From JBELHR01 sp049607205 (GTDB lineage Bacteria; Bacteroidota; Bacteroidia; Flavobacteriales; Flavobacteriaceae), in contig JBMYWH010000005.1 of NCBI GenBank assembly GCA_049607205.1, forward strand, positions 1 through 64,000: DNA of 64,000 bases. The letters run 5' to 3'. This document shows positions 16,817-23,490 of this stretch, piece after piece. Under the pieces are notes generated by a model. That model searched no databases. It saw only the letters and a program-made list of their open reading frames with translations, and was not told where the DNA came from. A program made the translations under genes and the position numbers. Within the stretch, counting starts at the first letter, position 1. Every line of letters begins with the position of its first letter.

Positions 16817-18742
16817 TTAATAATGATATCTAACAAAGGCTTCCATAGCAGCATATCGGGCTAGACCTAACAGATCATATAAATCCGCCGTTTCTCTATT
16901 GCGATCCTCTGCCCTTTGCCAGAACTCTCTTGCATCAGACCCCTGGAATACCACACCATCTTTTTGAGATTGGTGCTTAAAAATACTGTGTCTCTTTTGT
17001 AAAACCTGTTTTGGAGACATAGGTACGGCCATTTCAATTTCTTCCATCGACCACTCTTGCCAAGCACCGCGGTATAACCATACCCAACAATCGTTCATAT
17101 AAGATTGACCTTTTAACTGCTCTAAGGCCATAAATATACCATCTAAACAGACCTTATGCGTTCCGTGCGGATCTGCAAGGTCACCCGCTGCATATACTTG
17201 ATGAGGCTTAATAATAGAAATTAAATCCTTTATAAGGTCAACATCAATCTGGGAAATTGGTTTCTTTTCTATAGTTCCTGTTTCATAAAAAGGTAAATCC
17301 ATAAAATGAATATTCTCATTTCCTAAACCTACATAATGACAAGCCGCTCTAGCTTCACTTCTACGAATAAGTCCTTTAACATATCTTACTTCTTCAATAT
17401 CAACATCAGAAGATTTCTTCTTATCTATAAAATTAATTGCCTTTTGATAAATTTTATGCGCCTCATTGGATCCTATGTCAAATTTCGCGTTGAAATCAGT
17501 CACGAAATCTGTAAACCTCAATGCCTCTTCATCAGAAACAGCAATATTACCTGAAGTCATATAAGCTACATGAACCTCATGCCCCTGGTCAACCAAACGT
17601 TGGAAGGTTCCTCCCATTGAAATTACATCATCGTCAGGATGTGGAGAGAATAGCAAAACTCTCTTTTTTTCTGGGTTCGCTCTTTCGGGTCTCTTGGTAT
17701 CGTCCGAATTTGGTTTACCTCCTGGCCATCCAGTAATCGTATTTTGAAGTTCATTGAATATTTTAATATTCAAATCATATGCATTTCCAGCGGAAATTAA
17801 TAGATCACTCATTCCATTTTCTATATAGTCTGCCTCGGTTAGCATTAAGACTGCTTTCTTAAGATCTAAAGCCAATCCGACAACAGCTTTTTTGATCAAT
17901 GCGTCGGTCCAAACAACATCACCTACCAACCAAGGTTTCTTAACTCTGGTCAACTCAGAGGAAGCTCCCTTGTCCATTACGAAAATGGCATTGTCATGCT
18001 CTTGTAAATAAGAAGCCGGAACTTGATTAGTTATACCGTCTTCTATAGACCTTTTAATTATTGAAGATTTATTTGACCCCCAGGCCATAAGTATAACCTT
18101 CTTTGCTTCCATGATCTTCTTTACACCTAATGTAATAGCAGTTTTAGGAGTATTGTTAAGCCCAAGGAATTCTCCACTTGCATTAACCCTAGTTATGTGA
18201 TCAAGAGCTACTAATCTAGTTTTTGAATTAACCATGGATCCAGACTCATTAAATCCAATATGACCATTAGAACCAATTCCTAGAATTTGTAAATCAATAC
18301 CTCCTAATGCTTCTATTTTCTCTTCATAGGCATCACAATAATCCTGAATTTCTTTCTTAGCCAAAGTTCCATCTGGAATGTGAATGTTCTCTTCTAATAT
18401 ATCAATATGATCGAACAATAATTCCTTCATAAAACGAACGTAAGAATGGATAGAATCAGGTTCCATAGGATAGTATTCATCTAAGTTAAAGGAAATCACA
18501 TTCCTAAAACTTAAATTTTCTTCCCTGTGCATACGAACCAATTCACCATAAAGACCTTTAGGAGTTGAACCTGTCGCTAAACCTAAAACACACATTTGGT
18601 TCAAGGCTTGTTTCTCTTTAATAAGTTTTGCTATTTCATTTGCAACTTCTTTTGAAGCCTTTATCGAATCTTCAAAAATTAGAGAAGCTGCGTTCTCAAA
18701 TCGTTTCTCAAAGCCAGTGGCTTTATCAAATATACTATTCAT
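16817..18742 (-). CDS. nagB: Glucosamine-6-phosphate deaminase fused to a PIG-L family deacetylase domain
   Basis: A 641-residue two-domain enzyme. Residues about 20-275 form a NagB domain that converts glucosamine 6-phosphate to fructose 6-phosphate and ammonia: ATGSTPKGLY, catalytic Asp88 in NLDEYY, and GSNGHIGFNE (His161, Glu166). After a linker, residues about 360-600 are a PIG-L/LmbE zinc deacetylase domain: SPHPDDD (zinc ligands His368, Asp371) and DPHGTHKVC as the distal zinc His motif. Such fusions are found across Bacteroidota, but I know of no settled role for the PIG-L half; deacetylation of an N-acetyl amino sugar is the obvious inference. The symporter gene lies nine bases upstream and the LacI-type regulator is divergent from that, giving an amino-sugar uptake and catabolism locus. 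Confidence 0.93.
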   Translation of the reverse strand: MNSIFDKATGFEKRFENAASLIFEDSIKASKEVANEIAKLIKEKQALNQMCVLGLATGSTPKGLYGELVRMHREENLSFRNVISFNLDEYYPMEPDSIHSYVRFMKELLFDHIDILEENIHIPDGTLAKKEIQDYCDAYEEKIEALGGIDLQILGIGSNGHIGFNESGSMVNSKTRLVALDHITRVNASGEFLGLNNTPKTAITLGVKKIMEAKKVILMAWGSNKSSIIKRSIEDGITNQVPASYLQEHDNAIFVMDKGASSELTRVKKPWLVGDVVWTDALIKKAVVGLALDLKKAVLMLTEADYIENGMSDLLISAGNAYDLNIKIFNELQNTITGWPGGKPNSDDTKRPERANPEKKRVLLFSPHPDDDVISMGGTFQRLVDQGHEVHVAYMTSGNIAVSDEEALRFTDFVTDFNAKFDIGSNEAHKIYQKAINFIDKKKSSDVDIEEVRYVKGLIRRSEARAACHYVGLGNENIHFMDLPFYETGTIEKKPISQIDVDLIKDLISIIKPHQVYAAGDLADPHGTHKVCLDGIFMALEQLKGQSYMNDCWVWLYRGAWQEWSMEEIEMAVPMSPKQVLQKRHSIFKHQSQKDGVVFQGSDAREFWQRAEDRNRETADLYDLLGLARYAAMEAFVRYHY

Positions 18743-18751
18743 ACTTATAAA

Positions 18752-20563
18752 TTATAACACGGTTGATTTAATTCTATTCCAAACTTTATATAGGCCAAAC
18801 CCAGAGACTATGGCAAGTGCTCCTGTGAGCACAGCTTTTGAAGTTTCTCCATAAATGAGATAGCCTGTTGTAAACAAAGCTCCATAAATAAGAAACATTC
18901 CAAGAATCATAGCTAAGATTCCTGCCGGGACACTCCAAGGCCCTTCGCCAGAGGTCAAATCATGCCCATCCTTTTCAGCTTTGTCGATTACCTTTTTCCA
19001 TCCTGGACCTCCAGGTTGAGTTTTCTTATAAAAAGCCTCTAAAACCTCCTGATCTTCTGCTGGAGTTAAAAAAGTTACAGCAACCCAAACAATTGATGTA
19101 ATTAAAACAATCATTGGAAACTTCATGTATCCCGGCATTAAGCCAGTGTCAGAGAATAATACCTCACTGACGCTAGAGATATTAAACACAATCGAGACCA
19201 CACCTGATACGATCATTGCAGAAATTTCACTCCATGCATTGATTCTCCACCAGAACCATCTTAAGATAAAGATCAGCCCAGTTCCAGCACCAAACATCAA
19301 AATATAGGTAAACAACTGCACAGCATTAGTCAGTAGTAAAGCAATACCTGCACTAACCACCATTAGAATAACCGTTGATAAACGACCAACTCTAACAAGT
19401 TCTTTTTCAGAAGCTTTAGGATTTACTTGTTCTTTATAAAAATCATTTACGATATAAGAAGACCCCCAATTTAAATGGGTAGAAATCGTAGACATATAAG
19501 CTGCAATTAAAGAAGCCAAAACTAATCCTAAAAGACCACTTGGAAGTTTTGTAAGCATGGCCGAATAAGCTAAATCATGTCCTAGTTTACTATCGTCAAT
19601 TAATGGAAATGCCTCCTTAATACTCATGATATCAGGGTAAACTATTAAAGATGCTAAAGCAACCAAAATCCATGGCCAAGGTCTTAATGCATAGTGCATA
19701 ATATTAAAGAAAAAAGTAGCTCCTATCGCATGATTTTCATTCTTTGCAGCCAGCATTCTTTGGGCTATATAACCACCTCCTCCAGGCTCAGCTCCTGGAT
19801 ACCAAGAACTCCACCACTGCACAGCCAAAGGTATGATAAGTAAGACTATAACCTGCTCAGTATTAGAAAAATCTGGTAACAAATCAATTTTATCCGCAAC
19901 ATTAGGATGACTAATCAAAGCATCAATACCACCTACTTCAGGAAGATTAACCAAATAGTATGCCGCTCCAATAGCACCTCCCATTGCGACGAAAAAAAGC
20001 AAGAAATCGGTATAGACAACTCCTTTAAAACCACCTAAGGCAGAAAAAACTACGGTGATCAAACCTGCAACCCCTACAGTAACTATTGGATCCAAACCTA
20101 ACATTATAGAACCAATTTTAATGGCTGCAAGCGTAACACCTGCCATTGCGAGAATATTAAAAATGATTCCCAAATATATTGCTCTAAATCCTCTTAGAAA
20201 ATGTGCTGCCTTCCCTCCATATCTCAAATCATAAAACTCAAGATCTGTTGTCACCTCACTCTTTCTCCAAAGTTTTGCATAGACAAACACTGTTAAAAGG
20301 CCTGTAATTAAGAAAGCCCACCAAGACCAATTCCCAGCAACACCTTGTTGTCTGACCAAATCGGTCACTAAGTTAGGAGTATCGGTGGAAAATGTTGTTG
20401 CCACCATAGACAGCCCTAAAAGCCACCAAGGCATATTACGGCCTGATAAGAAATACTCTGCAGAACTCTTTCCTGACTGCTTGGAAACATAGATTCCAAT
20501 AAAAAGGGTCAAAGAGAAAAAGATTATAATCAAAGTATAATCTAGGGTAGATAAATTTATCAT
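18752..20563 (-). CDS. Sodium:solute symporter (SSS family)
   Basis: A 603-residue integral membrane protein of the sodium:solute symporter family with about 14 hydrophobic helices. Family features include SGKSSAEYFLSGRNMPWWLLGLSM near helix 1-2, GGFKGVVYTDFLLFFVAMGG and AEPGGGGYIAQRMLAAKN. Its substrate is not fixed by sequence; because it is co-transcribed with the NagB-PIG-L fusion, uptake of glucosamine, N-acetylglucosamine or a related amino sugar is inferred. The promoter at 20648-20676 gives a leader of about 80 nt that contains the LacI-type palindrome. Confidence 0.9.
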   Translation of the reverse strand: MINLSTLDYTLIIIFFSLTLFIGIYVSKQSGKSSAEYFLSGRNMPWWLLGLSMVATTFSTDTPNLVTDLVRQQGVAGNWSWWAFLITGLLTVFVYAKLWRKSEVTTDLEFYDLRYGGKAAHFLRGFRAIYLGIIFNILAMAGVTLAAIKIGSIMLGLDPIVTVGVAGLITVVFSALGGFKGVVYTDFLLFFVAMGGAIGAAYYLVNLPEVGGIDALISHPNVADKIDLLPDFSNTEQVIVLLIIPLAVQWWSSWYPGAEPGGGGYIAQRMLAAKNENHAIGATFFFNIMHYALRPWPWILVALASLIVYPDIMSIKEAFPLIDDSKLGHDLAYSAMLTKLPSGLLGLVLASLIAAYMSTISTHLNWGSSYIVNDFYKEQVNPKASEKELVRVGRLSTVILMVVSAGIALLLTNAVQLFTYILMFGAGTGLIFILRWFWWRINAWSEISAMIVSGVVSIVFNISSVSEVLFSDTGLMPGYMKFPMIVLITSIVWVAVTFLTPAEDQEVLEAFYKKTQPGGPGWKKVIDKAEKDGHDLTSGEGPWSVPAGILAMILGMFLIYGALFTTGYLIYGETSKAVLTGALAIVSGFGLYKVWNRIKSTVL

Positions 20564-20632
20564 AGTTGTTAGTTTAATTATTTGTCACTCCTATTTCAAT
20601 CTAATTCATTAGCACGTGTTGTGCATGTATTA

Positions 20633-20648
20633 GTGTGTTCGAGCACAC
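20633..20648. promoter_or_regulatory. Palindromic candidate operator for the LacI-family regulator
   Basis: GTGTGTTCGAGCACAC is a 16-bp inverted repeat with 14 of 16 positions symmetric around a central TCGA, the form expected of a LacI-family operator. It abuts the -7 element of the symporter promoter (shared base 20648) and so covers that transcription start. A second, smaller repeat GCAC-N5-GTGC lies nearby at 20612-20624. It also sits in the leader region upstream of the regulator gene, which would allow autoregulation. Confidence 0.6.
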
Positions 20649-20676
20649 AAATATAGAATTTATATTTATTCCACAA
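20648..20676 (-). promoter_or_regulatory. Promoter of the symporter-nagB operon
   Basis: Minus-strand -7 element TATATTTG (20648-20655) and -33 TTG (20674-20676), spacer 18 bases. It is followed directly by the palindrome at 20633-20648. Confidence 0.65.
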
Positions 20677-20697
20677 AATAATTTTTATATTTACCCC

Positions 20698-21726
20698 ATG
20701 AAAAAAAACCATACTATAGCTGATATAGCCCAACTTTCAGGGGTTTCTAAAGGGACTGTAGACCGTGTTCTCCATAACAGAGGTAAAGTATCAAAAGAAG
20801 CGAAAGTTGCGGTGGAAAAGGTTTTAAAAGAAATCAATTACCGGCCTAACGTGATGGCTAGAAACCTGAAAAGAGCTAAAACTTATACTATAGCGCTCTT
20901 CTCCCCTGATCCAATCTCGGATCCATATTGGATGGAAACCAACGGTGTTGTACGTGAAATAATAGAAGACAAGGGATCACTCGGGATTGATATTAAGCCC
21001 TATTACTTTGACCCGTTTGAAGCACAATCTTTTATAGAAAAGATAGAATCTTTTGATTCTGACAATGTTGATTTAGTTATTTTAAGCAGTATATATTATA
21101 ACGAAAGTCTTTTTTTCATTCAACAATTACGAACCAAGGAAATTCCTTATATAGTTTTCAATAGCACCACAGAGATTAGTGGAGCCCTAAGTTTTATTGG
21201 TCAAGACCTTAAACAAAGTGGAAGGTTAGCTGGGCATTTGATGCGTATGCTAAGCAAAGGAACTGGTATTATCGCTTGCTTTCATTTAATGGAGCCCTTT
21301 GAAAATACCGTTCATATGAAAAAGAAACAAATTGGTGTACAGCAATATTTTAAAGATTTTACCCAGGAATATAAAGTTGAGAATATCAATATTATTGCAG
21401 ACTCCAAACAGGAGTATCTCCAATCCATTAACGATTATCTTATAGAACTTAACCCCGTCGCAGCCTATGTGAGTAACTCTAAAGCTAATTTAGTTGCAGA
21501 AGCCCTTGCTCTTACTAATTTAAAGATTCCTTTAATTGCTTATGATAAAACAGAAGAGAACCTTGACTACCTCAAAAAGGGTGCTATAGATTTTATCATA
21601 CAACAAAACCCTCGTAAACAATTGCTCAAAGCATTTCACATGGCTGTAGATTTCTTAGTATTTCAAAATACTGTTAAAGCTACTCTTAATTTTCCCTTAG
21701 ACATTATTTCTAAGGAGAATTATTAA
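20698..21726 (+). CDS. LacI-family transcriptional regulator
   Basis: A 342-residue repressor-type regulator: an N-terminal LacI helix-turn-helix (HTIADIAQLSGVSKGTVDRVL, about 5-25, given here as family signature), the hinge segment INYRPNVMARNLKR, then a periplasmic-binding-protein-like effector domain with DPISDPYWMETNGV and SFIGQDLKQSGRLAGHLM. The frame is open 21 codons upstream to a GTG, but that stretch overlaps the operator and is not LacI-like, so the ATG at 20698 is the start. It is divergent from the symporter-nagB operon and probably represses it until an amino-sugar ligand binds. Confidence 0.92.
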   Translation: MKKNHTIADIAQLSGVSKGTVDRVLHNRGKVSKEAKVAVEKVLKEINYRPNVMARNLKRAKTYTIALFSPDPISDPYWMETNGVVREIIEDKGSLGIDIKPYYFDPFEAQSFIEKIESFDSDNVDLVILSSIYYNESLFFIQQLRTKEIPYIVFNSTTEISGALSFIGQDLKQSGRLAGHLMRMLSKGTGIIACFHLMEPFENTVHMKKKQIGVQQYFKDFTQEYKVENINIIADSKQEYLQSINDYLIELNPVAAYVSNSKANLVAEALALTNLKIPLIAYDKTEENLDYLKKGAIDFIIQQNPRKQLLKAFHMAVDFLVFQNTVKATLNFPLDIISKENY

Positions 21727-21738
21727 TAGTTTTGGCGG

Positions 21739-22299
21739 ATGAGTAAAAATTACGACAAGACCTCGATTGCCAAACAGGTAAAATTGCTTCGATGGGCTAG
21801 AAAAGTTCACAAATATTCAGGAATAAGCCTATTTGTGTTTTTTATCATTATAGGGTTTACAGGGCTTTTATTAACATGGAAAAAGAACAGCTCAGAGCTA
21901 ATCATGCCTGAAACACGTAGCATAGAGATGGCTTCATTAAGTAAAGCCTCTAGCCTCTTTGATTTAGAATCTAAAGTCAAAAACTATATAGATGTTCACT
22001 CTTTAAATACTGAATATTCAGAACTGGATAAAATTGACATAAGACCAACTAAGGGTATTGGCAAGTTTATTTATAAAAATGGAGATGAATATCAAATTTC
22101 CTTAGAGTCGGGACAGATCTTAAACTATGGAAAGAGATACAGCGATCTTTTTGAAAAATTACACGATGGCTCTTATATTTCCGATCCTTTTAAACTATTC
22201 TATGGGACAATTATGTCTTTGAGCCTTGTGATTTTCTCTTTGACCGGCTTTTGGCTCTATCTCGGTCCAAAAAATATTAAAAAAAGAAAAAGAAAATAA
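21739..22299 (+). CDS. PepSY-associated transmembrane protein
   Basis: A 186-residue protein with an N-terminal RWARKVHKYSGISLFVFFIII membrane segment (about 19-45), the classic start of PepSY_TM proteins, an extracytoplasmic PepSY-like middle (about 60-140) and a C-terminal helix GTIMSLSLVIFSLTGFWLYLG. It is half the usual size of PepSY_TM iron-reductase-like proteins, having only two membrane helices. The histidine in KVHKYSG is conserved in the family and may bind heme. Start 12 bases after the LacI stop; co-transcription with the regulator is possible, though functional linkage is not obvious. Confidence 0.75.
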   Translation: MSKNYDKTSIAKQVKLLRWARKVHKYSGISLFVFFIIIGFTGLLLTWKKNSSELIMPETRSIEMASLSKASSLFDLESKVKNYIDVHSLNTEYSELDKIDIRPTKGIGKFIYKNGDEYQISLESGQILNYGKRYSDLFEKLHDGSYISDPFKLFYGTIMSLSLVIFSLTGFWLYLGPKNIKKRKRK

Positions 22300-22329
22300 T
22301 ATATTTGCCGCATAAACATATGTAAGAAG

Positions 22330-22938
22330 ATGAAAAGATTTACTTTAATATTAATACTATGCTTTTTTGGCTTGAATAGTCTTCAAGCACAAAATGCCAA
22401 GAAAACTAGAGAAATTGAAGACAGCCTTAGGCTTGCCCCTATTAATTTACAATTTCAAGAATTGATTATTAAATCTCCGAGCTATAAGGAGTATAAAAAC
22501 ATCAAACTTAAGTATTTACGAACTTTTGGTGTCAATCTTAAGGATTCAATTGCTGCTTTAGATCATGAAATCGAAAGCCTTAAGTCGGAATTAGCTTCTG
22601 AAAAAGAAGTGATTGTAAAGTTAAACTCTGATATCTCATCTAGAGATGCTCAAATTGAGACGCTTCAAAAGGAAAAAGAGAGTTTTGAGATTTTTGGGAT
22701 TTTGACAACTAAAGCGACTTACAGCAACACCGTTGGTTTCATAATAATTGCCTTAATTGTGTTATTATTATTCTTTATCTATAAATTCAAAAATTCAAAC
22801 AGTATTACCACTAAGGCATTAGTTGATTTAAAAGAATTGGAAGAGGAATTTGAAGCTCATAGAAAGACGGCACTAGCTCGCGAACAAAAAGCGATGAGAA
22901 GACTTCAAGATGAAATTAACAAGCATAAGACCTCATAA
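22330..22938 (+). CDS. Secreted/membrane coiled-coil protein of unknown function
   Basis: A 202-residue protein with a signal peptide (about 1-20, ending LQAQ), a long coiled coil (about 75-115, SIAALDHEIESLKSELASE onward), a transmembrane helix (about 136-154, GFIIIALIVLLLFFIYKF) and a second cytoplasmic coiled coil ending KAMRRLQDEINKHK. Proteins of this type in Flavobacteriaceae are, as I recall, often labelled tRNA (guanine-N1)-methyltransferase; nothing here resembles TrmD, so I reject that name. A TATATTTG motif at 22300-22307 could be its -7 promoter element. The architecture suggests a membrane-tethered structural or adaptor protein. Confidence 0.7.
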   Translation: MKRFTLILILCFFGLNSLQAQNAKKTREIEDSLRLAPINLQFQELIIKSPSYKEYKNIKLKYLRTFGVNLKDSIAALDHEIESLKSELASEKEVIVKLNSDISSRDAQIETLQKEKESFEIFGILTTKATYSNTVGFIIIALIVLLLFFIYKFKNSNSITTKALVDLKELEEEFEAHRKTALAREQKAMRRLQDEINKHKTS

Positions 22939-22989
22939 GTCATAATTTTTCATTAAATTAGGGAATATCTAATTAAAAATGAAAGGATT

Positions 22990-23436
22990 ATGGGGATTGA
23001 CAGAATAATATGGAAACAGGCTTTACTGATATATTCAGGTATAGTCTGTTTTTTTTTACTGATGAAACTCTTTGGTTTAGATCAAATTGTTGAACTTCGA
23101 CTATTAAATTTCGGGATTGTTTTCTGGGGAATTAATAGAGCCATTAAGCTTAATATTACAGAGAATTCAGAAACCGATTATCTATCTAATTTTGGCGTTG
23201 CCATGCAAGTTGCAACAATCAGTTTATTGATGATTGTAGTCTCTTTAAGCGTATACCTTAATTATATTGACCCTAACTTTCTTGAAGTAATGGAAGAAAC
23301 GGGTATTTGGGGTTCAAGACTGTCTGTTCTCATGGTAACATTTGGTATCGCTGTTGAGGGATTTGCCTCCTCGGTCATTACCAGTTTCATTCTGATGCAG
23401 TATTGGAAACAAAAATCATATGATTTAGTAGCATAA
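22990..23436 (+). CDS. DUF4199-like small membrane protein
   Basis: A 148-residue membrane protein with four hydrophobic segments (about 11-29, 36-52, 73-94 and 108-138). Its layout parallels the DUF4199 protein at 2644-3174: both have a third helix beginning FG and followed by an aromatic/hydrophobic-I-acidic-P-acidic/N-F motif (YIDPNFLEVMEE here, FIEPDFMTNMME there). I therefore place it as a divergent DUF4199 relative; a direct match would need a profile search. Function unknown. It ends at a bidirectional terminator. Confidence 0.65.
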   Translation: MGIDRIIWKQALLIYSGIVCFFLLMKLFGLDQIVELRLLNFGIVFWGINRAIKLNITENSETDYLSNFGVAMQVATISLLMIVVSLSVYLNYIDPNFLEVMEETGIWGSRLSVLMVTFGIAVEGFASSVITSFILMQYWKQKSYDLVA

Positions 23437-23475
23437 AAAAATCCCTTGGCTTTAGTGCCAAGGGATTTTTATTTT
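23437..23475. terminator. Bidirectional terminator between DUF4199-like gene and valS
   Basis: Stem AAATCCCTTGGC/GCCAAGGGATTT with a short TTTAGT loop, and A and T runs on the two sides. It serves two convergent genes. Confidence 0.9.
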
Positions 23476-23490
23476 TTTAGACAAAAAGTC

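Noticed and set aside
16817..18742. Asn in GSNGH of NagB in place of the E. coli catalytic Asp141 as a sign of inactivity
   Set aside because: Asn at this place occurs in other NagB proteins such as those of Bacillus, as I recall, so it is not evidence of loss of function.
20635..20697. Longer N-terminus for the LacI-family regulator
   Set aside because: It begins with a GTG inside the operator palindrome and adds residues before the helix-turn-helix that LacI proteins do not have.
22330..22938. tRNA (guanine-N1)-methyltransferase as a name for the coiled-coil protein
   Set aside because: No methyltransferase motif is visible; the protein is a signal peptide, coiled coils and one membrane helix.
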